Made by a program: the position numbers and the translations under genes. Below, piece by piece: positions 37,133-49,739 of a DNA stretch of 64,000 bases. The stretch's first letter is position 1; each line of letters starts with the position of its first letter. Under the pieces are notes generated by a model. It saw nothing but the letters and a program-made list of their open reading frames with translations, ran no database searches and was not told the DNA's origin. Source of the stretch: Dermanyssus gallinae (lineage: Eukaryota; Arthropoda; Arachnida; Mesostigmata; Dermanyssidae); NCBI GenBank assembly GCA_003439945.1, contig QVRM01001094.1, forward strand, positions 1 through 64,000, read 5' to 3'.

Positions 37133-37509
37133 AGCGACGCCAAATATTCTCCGCCCTGGCGGGACGTGGTCAATGATGACGCTTTTTTTTGTTGTTGTTG
37201 CTATGCTGTTGGTAGGAATGCTCTTGATAGAATCGAAACTAATACGAAGCTAATGCTGCCTGCCAGCTGTCTCGCCGTCCGTCCTTTGCATATTGAGCCT
37301 TTTGTTATCATGTTTACTCTTACACAGCAATGCTGCGATAAACATTTGTTTTAATGCTCTGACAACTACATTTTAGTACACGCTCGTAATGGACTAAGTT
37401 GCCTGTGGCACGATATCGTCGATTGTCATCGCGTTCTCGTACTCGGATTTATATAGGCTTTCTCCAGCAGAGGTATGTAGCAGCGCAGCAGGGCAATGAC
37501 AACCACGTC
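37133..37509. other. Unassigned non-coding sequence
   Basis: Unique sequence. Nothing recognised. Confidence 0.5.
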
Positions 37510-37640
37510 CAACAAATTCAACCAGCACGGCCGGGGCTCGAACTAGCGATTGTTTTGCTAACCGTGGTTGCTGCCATGGCAACGGCCCGTTTCGAACGGT
37601 GCGTTAGCCGCCTAAGCCACCGCCACTACAATGTATCTAA
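37510..37640 (-). mobile_element. tRNA-like SINE or tRNA-derived repeat, family 4
   Basis: On the minus strand the A box is GGTGGCTTAGGCGGCTAACG and the B-box-like motif is TAGTTCGAGCCCC, followed by GGCCGTGCTGG. The two boxes are separated by more than in an ordinary tRNA, with about 60 bp of intervening sequence. That suggests an insertion, an intron-like loop or a SINE head of unusual structure. Only one copy is in the window. Confidence 0.5.
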
Positions 37641-38231
37641 GCACATGAGCATTTATCTACGATATGCAAATCCTTTGCCTAGTACACAAGCATGACAGCA
37701 GACAAGACTCTGCTGTTCAAGTTTGTTGTTCATGTTTGAATTCGAAACGAGAAGAAATTCGCACTGTTGTTTGCTTAAGTCGCCATTCTCAGCACGCAGC
37801 GTTAAACGTTTGGCCAAGGGCAGTGTGGTGCCTGATGATTTTGAACAAACTGGTTTATATGTACTAGTTATCACCACACGCTGATCGCGCGCCGGCAGAA
37901 AAACGGTGCCGTACAGCAACTGGCAGCTGACCTCGGAACTCAGATTTCGATGCCGACTGTGGGACGTAGGCCCCTTAGCACCCGGCCAAGGTATACGTAC
38001 CCGGTACGTACTATAATATTTATCATAGCACACGTCTGTCTGTTCATATGCAAGATGTGAAGCAAAAGAGACACGCCACTTAAAACAGTTGGAAAAAGAC
38101 GGTTAAAACAAAATAAAAAAAATGTTTCTATAGAGTCCATAACTAGGCAGCCTCTGATCTACTATTGGCTCTAAGTAGATGGCATGACAAGCCCCTAAAG
38201 TACAGGTATGATGTAATCCCTCTGCCACTTT

Positions 38232-38265
<34 letters not shown>

Positions 38266-38617
38266 AGCGCGGTATCTAAGAGCGAGTTAGATGCCTGATG
38301 ATCTTAGATGCCATGACCTTTGCGTTTATTAGCATTACTTCTGGCATGCCACATGAGCTACGGCCGCAGTAGAAATGTATGCAAATTGTTCAATTGCATA
38401 CAAATGATGATTATTATTAGGGCGGTTTTTCCCAACGCCGTTTTTTTGGAAATACATTTTCGCCTCGTTGACGTTTTGCGTGCACACTCCTGCTAAGTAT
38501 ATATAGTAAAAACTAATAGGCTATGTCCGTTCACAAAAACATAAAACAATAATCAAACTAAGACGCTGTAGCTGTTTGTCCGTCAAGTAGTCAGATTTTT
38601 TATTACAATGGCCTATG

Positions 38618-38661
<44 letters not shown>

Positions 38662-39063
38662 CATACATACATGGACAGACGCACTCAAGAAGGCGAGTAA
38701 AATTCCACACAAGCAGTTGGATACTTGAGTGAACCACAAAGGCCGGCACGTCAAAGGTGATCAAAGGTACCACGAGATCGAAGACCTCGTGATACAGCCT
38801 ACAACAAAGCTCTCTCTCTCTCTCTTCTCTCGCCAGCGGGCGACTTGGAATGCACAGATGCGGAAGCTATTCGAGGATGACGCTGATTTCAGCGGCCGTT
38901 TTTGCGGCCGCGGATCCGGCTAGCAGTTCAGCAGCTCGGGCAGCTGCAACAGAAGAAGTTTCGGACTTATGTGAAGCCGCAGTCGAAAGACTGGCCGTCG
39001 TGATCCGTGCGTTCTTTGCTGCTGCTGCTGCTACTACTACTGTGGCCTTATAATTGCGGCGTT
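37641..39063. other. Unassigned non-coding sequence
   Basis: (TA)n at 38236-38264 and 38621-38661, and a TC run with a CAG acceptor-like end at 38810-38835. An Ala-rich 67-codon frame (38850-39053) follows but has no donor, domain or homologue I recognise, so it is not called. Confidence 0.4.
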
Positions 39064-39244
39064 CATCAGTAACAAGCGGAAGCAACAGATAACAGCAGCG
39101 GCAGCAGCAGCAGTACTAGTGTCTCAAGCAACAAGTATTGTGAGCATACCGTAACACAACAACAACGGCAACAACAACAACAACGGCAACAACAACAACA
39201 ACAAAGCAACAACAACAACAACAACCACAGCAACCACAACAACC

Positions 39245-39281
<37 letters not shown>

Positions 39282-39332
39282 CCACAGCAACCACAACAAC
39301 AACAACAACCACAGCAGCAACAACAACAAAGG
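39064..39332. repeat. (CAA/CAG/CCA)n triplet cluster
   Basis: Dense interrupted CAA tract of about 270 bp. Confidence 0.9.
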
Positions 39333-40874
39333 TAGTACTATCACCAACTTGATTGGAATCTTCACCACCTACTTGATTAAAATCTTCACCACCAAGTGTT
39401 ATCAAAATCTTCACTATCTAAGTTTATTACCGTAAGTAGCTGATAGTAGTACATCAAATTGTTCACCGGGCGTCTATTGATTGCACCTACCTGCCGGTGC
39501 AATGACTTGTTATTGGTCTCACTGTTACCTCAACGTAGAACGAGTAAGAGTGGTAAGCGCAGCAATATGAGTAACTGTAACTAAGTCTTCTATAATACTA
39601 CGTTAACTGCTTATGATTACCACGACGGCTACCACAGCGAAGATCGTGCATCGCAACGTTGCCTATTCGCTTGTCAGACTTGGCTAATAAGTTGTTGTTG
39701 TTGTTGTTGTCGTCGTCGTTGTTGCTGGTGATGTTCTTGCATGTTCTGTTGTTTAGTTACGAAGCACGAACTGAGCTACGTTAAAAGATACGCGAAGGGT
39801 TGTTTGGATCATCAAAGACCCACAGCTGTAGACGTTATTGGTACCGCTATCGATGTTGTTGTTGTTGTCGTTGTTGTTTTTTTGCCGGGCGTCATTCTAC
39901 GATAGGTTACTAGATATGAATATGACATTTTACAATCTGCTCTAATTCTTACATTGGACTCGCCACACAACTGGCCCAGATTGCATAACGTTCAAATGTT
40001 TTTTGTCGCTAAGATTGTCGTTTATTGTCATTTGTGCCGCTGTTTTGCTTACGCTGCTTATGTTGCTATGATTATTGTCGCTGTTGTCATCATTGGCATT
40101 TCTCTCGTTGTTGATATCTCTAGTATCCTGGTCGTGATTATTGTGGCTGACATAGTTTACGGCCGGTTTTAACCCAATGTCAGACGTCGGACCGCATTTT
40201 CAACAAAATATTTTATGATCAGACGCTGCTACGTACGAGAAAAGCAGATTATGAATAAAATTAGACGCGTTTACCGATTGTATGCATGTTGTGTTAGCAA
40301 ATCGCATGTCTCTAGTCTAAATGATCTAGAATTTGTATATACCCATTCTACACGATCTTGATATGTTTTTACCTAAATATTTGTATATAATAATATAGAT
40401 GAAAAAAAAACTATTATCTAAGAAAGCCACGTTTGTAATCCGCGCGATTCTTCGTCTTTTTCTGGTCTCCAACAAACTTTGCCTTGAAGTAGACATCCTT
40501 TGTAGTTCTTAATTGTGACTTGGTGCGGTTCCTGAGCCTGGTTCCAGACCTGGGTTGGGTTTGGCTTCTTTGAAACGATTGTCTCTTTTTCTCCTCTCAT
40601 TTTCGCCTGAGAGTTTGTCCGATGTTATTCAGGTAGGCTTGAGTATGGTCCTGTTCGTCGCGTGTATGACCTATTTCTGTATAGTATAAGGCTTTTCATT
40701 GGCATGTCTGTAGTAAGGCGGTGGTCACTTTACATATTGTTTTTTGGCCTTCTTCATGTTCTGATAAATCGGTCCATTGTATTTTCTGCACTTTGTTCGC
40801 AACTTTCTGGCTATTTATCACCTTGGATGCTATCTTGCTAGCATGTTGTTGACTTGTGGTTAATACCATATCTA
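39333..40874. other. Unassigned sequence, possibly downstream part of a retroelement
   Basis: Short GTT runs at 39692-39725 and 39858-39878. A tandem imperfect unit with AATCTTCACCACC occurs at 39355-39410. From about 40420 to 40870 minus-strand frames rich in Lys and Gln continue from the endonuclease remnant to the right, but I cannot assign a domain. Confidence 0.35.
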
Positions 40875-41530
40875 GTGCTAGTATTGTATATTTGCACGGT
40901 GATCAGGCACGCCTCTGGCTCTTTGTGACTCGATGTGAGCGACATGGGCTGATCTTGTTTTGGTCCGTACGTGGTCGATGCTACTGACGTTGTCTGCCGT
41001 GGTTTGCCATGGGCTCTTGTGTGGTCTGTTTTTGTCTAGTGTAAATCCTTGATCCGACAGGGTGTCCATGTGCGCGTAGCTGATATTTGACGATTTGCTG
41101 ACATCGAAGCTCGCGTCTGTAAGGATTATCTTGTCATCGTCTTCTGAGTGAGTCGTCTGATTTGCATAACACTTGTTGGTGGATGAACAGCTCCGGTGAT
41201 GAGAAGTTTATGTTGGGTGACCTGCTGTAGATGTATATTAGTCGTAATGCTGCATCTGGTAGTGTTATTTTGACTGAGCATATGCCTGCCTTTTGCATCT
41301 GGACTGTTACTGATGTGTTACTGTCATATTTGTCGTCTATAAATAATGCAACTTTTGCTTTGCTTTTGCCGTCCGGTGAAAAATGGCGGCTCTTTTTGTG
41401 GAGGAGGGTTGAATATTTATTCATGTAGTAATGCTGCAAGTAGGGACTAAGAAGGGTCTCACTTTCAGCAGTGTGGGGACTCGACCTCAGTCGATAGATG
41501 CTACCCCTCGCAAACACCCAGAAAACGCAC
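40875..41530 (-). pseudogene. Non-LTR retrotransposon endonuclease (EEP-type) fragment
   Basis: Minus-strand frames resemble the apurinic-endonuclease-like domain at the start of ORF2 of I/R1/jockey-type LINEs, which nicks target DNA. One frame (41517-41140) reads KAKVALFIDD, then SVKITLPDAALRLIYIYS, the usual beta-strand pair. A frameshift near 41140 moves to a second frame with KIILTDASFDV in the place of the GDFN motif, then DQGFTLDKNRP and SSIDHV, which matches the terminal Asp-His catalytic motif. GDFN is altered, so activity is unlikely even without the frameshift. No RT domain follows to the left in recognisable form. A related EEP domain from a non-LINE source is the main alternative. 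Confidence 0.6.
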
Positions 41531-42543
41531 CTCCCTTTTAAACTTTACTCTAAATATCTCGCATATAGAATTTAATTGAAAAGCCCCAAATATTGTAGTG
41601 GCATCCTTATTTATACCCACATTATGATACTTAGTGATTATTGTTTACCTGTAACACCTGCTCCCATACCTGCACTACCGAAGTAAGTGGCTTCTATTAA
41701 ATTGTTAGATAAGTGGATATACTTTTTTTTAGAAAAAAAAATATTGGGGTCAGAATTTTTCTTTGCGAATGTATTTTCAAAAAGTTATTTTAGACTGAGA
41801 TTTAGTATGGGCTTTTTCTTCAGGCTCAATTTTAATATACGCTGAGAAGTAATGAATTATCATTCTTGTGTGGGTATTATGTTTATTATTTAGTTCATTC
41901 TATGCCACGTTTTGTTGGTATATTTGGGGGCAGTGTTAGAGCTGCCTTTGATGGTAAATTCAGCCTCTTCGCTGCAGTTGTTGCTGCCGCCGATAAATCC
42001 GATGCTGTTGTTGCTTACGGTGCCTGTTGCGGTTTGGTTGACCCCTAACGCTGACGGCAAGGGCCGCGCCTGGACGTATCTCCAACACGATTAATAAATT
42101 CACGGGCGTTTTCTTCTGTGCCTAGGATGACTTCTATGACGCTGTTGGCTTTTATGCAACTTCTCTGATTCGTCTTCACTAACGTTGTCAACACCAGCAA
42201 TATTAACCAGCTGTTTAATTAAGCGGATAGTCGCAACTGGCGTTCCCTGGGCGGGACGAGGGTGTTGTGTACAACATTGGCACCCCTCAGTGACTGTGAC
42301 TGCTCAAGTTTCGGGAACCCTACACCGTCGACGGTCTCAGCTTGTGAGATGCTTTTGACTTTGATGAGCCGTTTTATCAGTTGTTGCACGTCTCTAATAG
42401 ACGATGTCGATGTACTTTACCTGATGCGATATTCTCGCGCGTTTTCGGAACAGCTGCAACAGCATTTTTTCATCATCTCTGGCAGTTGACTGTAGTAGGA
42501 TCGTTGGCATGGTAATTGCTATACCCTGTTGTCACATCTGTTG

Positions 42544-42545
<2 letters not shown>
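41531..42545. other. Unassigned sequence, possibly 5' part of the retroelement
   Basis: Minus-strand frames between 41880 and 42480 read like decayed protein (for example VILGTEENAREFI) and lie where ORF1 of the endonuclease element would be expected. I see no zinc knuckles or other domain, so this stays a guess. Confidence 0.25.
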
Positions 42546-42599
<54 letters not shown>

Positions 42600-42727
42600 C
42601 ATGCATTGTTATATCTGCTCGTGGAGATTTTGCAGAGCCACTTGCACCGTGATTTTGATTCTGTGGGTAGGCCCCAGCACGTTGGCTGTTTCTACACTGA
42701 CATGTGCAAATGGATGAATGCAGTCAC

Positions 42728-42775
<48 letters not shown>
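42546..42775. repeat. Two (TA)n microsatellites
   Basis: Pure (TA)n tracts at 42546-42598 and 42731-42775 with unique sequence between them. Confidence 0.95.
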
Positions 42776-42777
<2 letters not shown>

Positions 42778-43104
42778 ACACGTTTGACATGGTTTAACAA
42801 CGTTTATTAACTAACTATGTGTCTTGCACTACATATGCAAGGGAATTAATCATTTTACAACAATAATCGGTCTTTGTTTCTTATGATGATAATTAATATC
42901 GTTCTTATTATTTTATCTTCACAATTATTGTTACTACTACGAAGCTACTTATTATTAAGCAGGCCACACTGTGCACGACATACACATACATTTTCACTAA
43001 ACTTCGAACAGCCAGTTCCGTTAGTCAGCAGGAGCTGCGTTCGCCACGCGACGCAACATTGCGGGGTAATTCAGAATATCTGTTACATGCAGCCCTCGAA
43101 CACG
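42776..43104. other. Unassigned non-coding sequence
   Basis: Unique sequence. Nothing recognised. Confidence 0.5.
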
Positions 43105-43546
43105 CGTGTTGCTGTTGTATCGGTTTTGGTGTTGCTGGTGTTACTTTGCTGATGCTTATGTTTGTAATGGTGGTTGTTGCTGCTGGTGCTGCTGCCGCCG
43201 CTGTTATTGTTTTTGTTGTTGCTATCGGTGTTGTTGTTGTTATTGTTGTTTTTGTTGTTGTTGCTGCTGCTGCTGCTGTTGTTGTTATTTTTATTGTTGT
43301 TGTTGCTGCTGGTGGTGGTATCGTGGTTCTAACAACGTTGCCACTTGACAGTAACGGGTAGAACGGAAAACCAAAATAGCATCAATAAATGACGCCCTCC
43401 GCCTAACGAGGCAAAATTGCCATTAGATGCCATGATTTCATTCAGTCGATCGCCCAGCGGACGGATTTTTGCCGTTCATTTATTGTTGTTGTTGTTGTGG
43501 TTGCTGTTGTTGTTGCTGTTGTTGTTGCTGTTGTTGTTGTTGTTGC

Positions 43547-43586
<40 letters not shown>

Positions 43587-43618
43587 GCTGTTGTTGTTGT
43601 TGCTGCTGCTGTTGTTAG
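43105..43618. repeat. (GTT/GCT)n triplet clusters
   Basis: Two interrupted tracts, about 43110-43320 and 43480-43618, translate to poly-Val, poly-Leu or poly-Cys. Confidence 0.9.
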
Positions 43619-45952
43619 CGCACACTGACTCGTATCTTGGTTTACGTCGGCGGAACCGGCAGACGCTCGAATGGGACGGCAGGGCGATGTCACGCCTTTG
43701 CTTTTACTGGCGGCGTCGATACCAACGCCGATTACCGGGACCGATTGCGGTCCCTAATAGGCCCCTCCACTAACGAGAAGCTGGCACCGAAATGTCGATG
43801 CCTACTCGACGTCGTATTAACGACCCCGTCATACAAAATTTCGACGACGATTTTCGTGATCAACGGCGCCGCGCAATAATCCTACTCGGTCCTAGGCGGC
43901 AGGAGGCGAATATCAAGCGCGGCAAAATGTATGGATGGTTTGGCACCACCACACGTAATTACGTTGTTTGTTTCAAACAACATAGCGACATATGAACACT
44001 TGGGCAACGAAATAAAAGCACCATGAGTTAAACAACAAAAAAAAAGAAAGGCTGTCAAAAATGACTTCAGCCCCAACCCTATCGAACATTCCTGGGCGTA
44101 CACTAATAGATAGGTGCTAAACAGATGCAGTAATGTCCTGTGTAACATATATCGTCTCGTATGCGTGTGTGTACATAGTGTTTTGGCATATATGATCATT
44201 TGTAGGAGGACAATCGTGCAATTGCCCAGTCGGCGAGGCAGTTTGGCGCCGGCGAACAGAAATGAACAGAGGACAAAAATAGAGGTGACTATTAATGAGT
44301 AGACGACCCATGAGCGAGCCGCAACGGGAGAAGAATTGAGAGTTGGAGTCAAAACCAATATACATGAGTTTGGCTCGTGATTGATCGGTGCTAATTCATT
44401 GAGGGCAGAACTACAAAATACCCTTATTAGCGACGTTGTATATATATATATATATATATCAGCACAACTAGAACCCCCAAACACGAGACTTCTACGAGCG
44501 ACTGCGCAGGCAGACAAAGCGCCAAGCCACGATGGATCACTATTCGGGTAATTAAGTTATTATCATTCTTGTCACCGTCTTATGCCGCGAAAAAGAATGA
44601 CGGTTTGCGTCAACAGATGTGTATGCCAATAAAAATATATTTACACCCCTAAACAATCATCTGAATACACGTGTTCATCGAATGATATTGGCTACCAAAA
44701 TAGAGGCTTCTACTGGTCAATCAAATGAGACGACGTATGATGTTTCTTCAAAAATGAACACGAATTATTGAACAATGATTGTTTGTCAGTAGACGTTTAT
44801 AAGTTGATCAATTAGTACTCGCAAGTAACGTTAAATACTCGTGCAGTACTCGACCAACCACTCGACCAATGCGCGTAGCTGGCTTTACGCGTCGGCAGCT
44901 AAAGCTGCTCTTTTCGCATTTTAGACTGCTAAAGCCATATGCACATTAAGGTGGCAGATGATAAATGAAGATCTGTCACACAAAGCCGATAGTCTTATGC
45001 CGCAACGCTTCTGGCTGACGCTTCTGGCCTAAAGAGCAGTTCGTGCAGCGGATCGAGTCGACCGTTCATTTGCACACAAATCATCTATTGTTGTTGCGAA
45101 TATCCGCTTCCCGAAGACTATTCTCGTACCGTAAGGCGAAACCAAAAACATGTACGATTAGGGGGCAGCCATCAGACCCCAGAGAAGATCCCGCTTAATC
45201 AGTGCAGTGTGTTCGACGGTGCAGTGGCATCATACACATGCAGCATACACAATTGTTTCACACTCATACAGACAAACAGACTGATGGTCAAACAGGCAGA
45301 CAGTTATACAGACAGACGACATACATATACGTAAAGTGAGTGGTCAACAGAAATAAAGCTGAACGTATAGAGGTCATCCGGGTTGTCCACGTGACCGGTG
45401 TGGTCTAATAGATACGCCAACCGCATATCTGGCGGTCTGGGGCCATCGATACACAGAGATTATTACCGTCGTCGTCGGTTAGGCCGTAGGACCGCAATCA
45501 GCAACAGCGCGAAGCGGCGGCAACAGCAGCAGCGCATAGCGGGGGTTATACAGCCTCCGCGGCGGCTACGGCGCCCAGGCTACCCCCGTCGAGGCAACCA
45601 TTACCACCACCACCACCACCAACGGCTTGGAAACTGACGCCAGTGGACATCAGACGCTGGGTCGGCGGTGGCGTTTCTGCTAAGCCTTCCCTTCTGGTGG
45701 CTGACGGCAACGCAATGGCGACCACTGCGATCACCGCGACCGAGTCAAGGTGATGATGATCAACGTAGCAAAGGGTCAAAAGTAGAATGCTGGCAGAACA
45801 CCACCGGACGGAGGGGTAGGAAGAAGGGCCGCAGTCACAACACTACCAGCAGCGGGCGGCTGAATTAACATCAGCCGCGTAGTAAGTACCACCACGTAGT
45901 GGCATGTTCGTGTAGTTGGCGCACAGCTTTTTGGCGGCGCAGCATTGGCGTA
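43619..45952. other. Unassigned non-coding sequence, partly GC-rich
   Basis: 43.62-43.95 kb and 45.4-45.9 kb are GC-richer and unique. The 211-codon minus frame (43882-44517) includes translated (TA)n (44438-44460) and no domain. A tRNA-like GTGTGGTCTAATAGATACGCC at 45400-45420 may be a broken SINE head. No supported gene. Confidence 0.4.
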
Positions 45953-45980
45953 GTTCGTTCTCACATAATAATGAATTTAG

Positions 45981-46039
<59 letters not shown>

Positions 46040-46066
46040 TAAATTAATTATTTTGTGAGAACAAAC
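45953..46066. mobile_element. Foldback/MITE-like element with (TA)n core
   Basis: Inverted arms of 30 bp flank about 54 bp of (TA)n. The left arm (45953-45982) begins GTTCGTTCTCACATAATAAT. The right arm read on the minus strand begins GTTTGTTCTCACAAAATAAT. They agree at 27 of 30 positions before the TA core. No coding capacity. Whether this is a transposable MITE or a palindrome formed by repair is not decided by one copy. Confidence 0.7.
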
Positions 46067-49000
46067 GTAAGATTCATTTTCCCATTTTACGTTCAAGAAC
46101 GCACAACCTTATAATGGCACGCGCTGTCTGGAAACTGCCCTTGAGTAGGTTTCCCTATAACCGACAAAACGAGGAGGGCGGGAGCGGGGGTGAATATCGT
46201 CATACGCCTTCATTCATAAACCATATTTCGTGTGCGAGCACATGTATTAATAATGCCCACAATGTAGCTGAACACGTCAAATATTGCATGTGGAATAAAC
46301 CACATAACATCTGTGTGAAACTAGGCATAAACAAGGTTACAGCTTCATTTCTCGGCCGCTCACGCTCAATTTCAAGTTTCTTGGCCAGACTAGTAAGGAC
46401 GTCGTAAGCTTGCGGGCAACGCTTGCCTTAGTCGGCCTCGTCGTCGCTGCTGCTCATTATTTGCCGGGCGACACATTTGCAGCTTCTGCAACTCAGAATG
46501 GGCGAAATTACGCTTCTTTCCGCAGTTGTATATTTGTACCTCCCCTAACGCCCCCACGACCCCAGCACGTCGTCTCTTTTGCAGCTAGCAGGGGTGACAG
46601 CTTTGCTTAATAGTCTTGCGGCGAGGATGAGTAAAGCGCCCCAGCTTACTTGGCCTTATTAGCCCATCTACCGTCGGCCCCATCCCTTGTCCGGCGGTGT
46701 ATGCTGACGTTACCTGGCTTTCGACCGGTCATGGCGCGAGGTTCGCCATCGTTATGGTCCAGTGCTACGACGCCGCTTAACATCCAGAACGCCACCATAG
46801 CCGGCGCCGCCGCCGTAACAGCCGTCGCCGCGAACTGGGTCCATCTTCTTCTTGGCCTGCTGCTGCTGGCCGTGTCAAATGCAATGTCAATCGAGAATAA
46901 ACGACGAACGAATGTGCGTCTCATATAGCGCTTGCACCTTGCACGAACGCGCACGACGCTCAGGCGATCAGGAGAACCTCGCGAGGGACGACGGTGTATC
47001 AATTCTTTGACTTCTGAATGTCCCAATGTGATGGTCTTCCGTCCCCAAAGCAGCCCCCGGGGGTCGAGAAAAGACGAAAACGTGCTCTTTGTCCATATTG
47101 GTCCATCCAGACGGATGGACAGACGGAAGGGCCGTCTCGACCAATAGACATAGGTAGATAGCTGTACCGATCAGGACACGAGCGGCAGTTGCCTGAGCCA
47201 GGACGGTCATGCCAGCGATGTGATGCGGGGCGGATGGTGATGGCCGCTCTGTTCAACTTTTTTCCGGAAAAAAATAAATTGCTCTGCATGAAGTAGTTGT
47301 AGCTATGGCATATAAACGGTCGATCACCGAACTAAAAAGAAAAAACGCGCTGCTACGCGAGTGCGTGGCCAAGAAGCAGCAATCACAACAACAATCACAA
47401 GTGGCTCGCTGTTCGCGCTGTAAACAAGTGCATCTTTAGTATAGCAGCGAAAAATGTCTTCTTCTGCCATACTTTTTTCATTTTGATGGGTTTTGCTGGC
47501 ACGAGTAATTGGCCTATATGATATATATATATATATAGCAAGAAAGAGAAAGTGAGTGAAAGTGTCTTGTTTTCATGCTTGATCATTTTTGAACGCGCAA
47601 TATGGAAGTAATCAGTCCAAAGCATTTCCTTCCATAAAGCTGTAGTGGAATGAATATAGGCTTCGTCCGCTAAAAGTTGCTGCTCACTAGAGCTCAGCGT
47701 AAGCAGGCTTTCACCAGTTATGAGGTCGTTTTCTTTGAAGCGCTTTATTGAGAATTGTAAAAGTATACAAACTAGTATGGTACGTTTTCGGGAGAACGGG
47801 AAATAGGAGAGAAAGAAAGATGATGATTTTTTCCGGCTGCTTCTGAATCGGCAATTAGGGCAGCCGGTCCAAAGGTAGCGTATCTGACAGGACGGATACT
47901 TAGGCGCTTACCATTTGTTTTTATTGTGCAGGCGAACACTGTATTGTGTGTGCGTGTGTGTTGTTGTACAACGCATCTCCGCGTCTCAATCGCGGCAGGC
48001 GGCAGCGTATCTCTACCGGTGACCGCTGTCGGTGATTAAAGTGTTAATGCATATTTATGCACACGATGATTGATCTTGAAATCACTTTAGCAGTCCTGAT
48101 AGAAACGGCTATGACGAGCCTTATTGTGCTGCCAATTATGGGACGGCAAATATGACGGCGATTACGGTATGAATTGTACCAGTAATTTTGTTTTAATAAT
48201 GTCGTCGCAGCTCATGTCACAGGTACCCGTGTCAGCTGGGCGGTAGATAGGTGCGCAGAAATATAGATGGACAGATATATTTATATATATTTTTATAAAG
48301 ATACAAAGGCAGAGAGATAGATACCTGGCAATGTAGGCGATATCCGGCAGGGACGGTAGCAAGATGATTCGTTGTCGTCGCTATTGTTGCCGTTGTCCAC
48401 TGAGAAGAGAGTGTATCCAAAGGCACCACGACACGAGCCAATATTGCACCAAACGAAAGACCACAGAGACCACCTAGGGGGCACCACTGAGGCCAACCGT
48501 TGAGATAACAATGAAGTCGTCGACGAAACAAATCCTATATTCCGAGCAATTCCCTCAAGTCATGCAGCAGAGCCGGCCGATCGAATCGCTGGCGATTCGC
48601 TAACACAAATGATGACACACACACACGTGCAATCCCTATTCGACGATGCCTGCCAAACGAATATCCCGTGGCCGACCACCATCAATCGTTAATCGTTAAT
48701 CAATGTGAGCCACCGACGAAGTCAGACAACGCCTCAGACAGGGCATGTGCAGCACCATGAACTTCACACACAGCGGCAAACCACAGCCAGTATGTCGTTG
48801 TCACAAACTACGACGGCCAGTTGTCGTGGCGTACGCAGTATTCGTGGGGGTAGTTCCTTTCTTTAGTTGTAGTAGTAGTAGTAGTAGTAGTATTGTTCAC
48901 CAATTTGTCTCGTGGCGCGTTCCGTTGGCAGGACGTTCGCGTACTTGGCCGTCTGCGTGCGTTGTGCTCCTGCTGCGTCGTTTCCTTGCGTCGCGGCTCC

Positions 49001-49537
49001 ACACCACCGTGTCACGGGACGACAGTCTGAGGGCCGATAACTAACGGCTACGGACGGCGAATAGCGGTCGAGACGCACCGTCTGGAAAGGGCCCCAGCTG
49101 AAAGAGAGTCGCCGGCCTTCTTTCTCCCGTGTCGAAAGAAACGGTAGCGTTAGCAACGGCGGTGATGACTTCGCAGCGACTTCGGCGAACGGTTTCGGTT
49201 CGGCAGCCGTTGCAATAGTAGTAGTAGTCAGAAGCAGCAGCAGCGGCGGGAGCAGCAGAAGCAACAAAGGCGGCGGCAGCAAAAGTAACAGGAAGAACCA
49301 CCCTGTCCATTTTCTGAAGTCGCCTAACATGCGGGCATACGTCTTTCGATGCGTCTGACATGCCATTGACAGTACTTTGAAGACAATTCGAGCCGCTCTT
49401 TTTCATACTGACTGTCTCTCTCTCTCTCTATCTTTCTTTCGCATTCGCTCTATTTGATGGTTTTGTTCCTAACCATCTTCCATCCTGGTTCAATTGAAAT
49501 TACCCATTCGTAGTCCCATCTTTACTTTTAAAAAAAT

Positions 49538-49539
<2 letters not shown>
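46067..49539. other. Unassigned non-coding sequence
   Basis: GC-richer unique blocks at 46.4-47.2 kb and 48.7-49.4 kb, (TA)n at 47518-47537, a GTA run at 48868-48890 and GCA/GTA triplets at 49217-49300. Frames of 92-167 codons occur on both strands without domains. One (minus 48863-49366) has a hydrophobic start that is largely triplet-repeat translation. A 44-codon plus frame at 47305-47439 is charged, but nothing supports expression. Confidence 0.4.

Positions 49540-49580
<41 letters not shown>
49540..49580. repeat. (TA)n microsatellite
   Basis: About 19 TA units after an ATACA edge. Confidence 0.95.
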
Positions 49581-49582
<2 letters not shown>

Positions 49583-49739
49583 GACGCTGTAGTATACTGC
49601 CAACCCTAGCATTTCTTTCAAAGTACCGAAAAAGTTCTTTCATTTAAAAGCCCGTAGACAAGACCATTAGCAAATTACGATTGTTTAGTTACGTGTCTGG
49701 CAAAGACGAAAAAGATTAATACCGGCCGCAGCCGTACTG

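Noticed and set aside
38850..39053. Ala-rich 67-codon frame after a TC run ending in CAG
   Set aside because: The acceptor-like context is attractive, but there is no donor, no homologue and the frame ends in a GCT repeat.
43882..44517. Minus-strand frame of 211 codons, the longest in the window
   Set aside because: Contains a translated (TA)n near its start, no domain, and no expected exon boundaries.
45400..45420. tRNA-like GTGTGGTCTAATAGATACGCC as a tRNA gene
   Set aside because: No matching B box or 3' acceptor strand follows. At best a broken SINE head.
47305..47439. 44-codon frame with charged helix and C-x2-C
   Set aside because: Too short and no conservation, promoter or splice evidence. 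Gln content comes from a short CAA run.
48863..49366. Minus-strand 167-codon frame with a hydrophobic, signal-like start
   Set aside because: The hydrophobic run is a translated GCA/GTA triplet tract and the C-terminus is a poly-Tyr triplet translation. Nothing in between matches a family.
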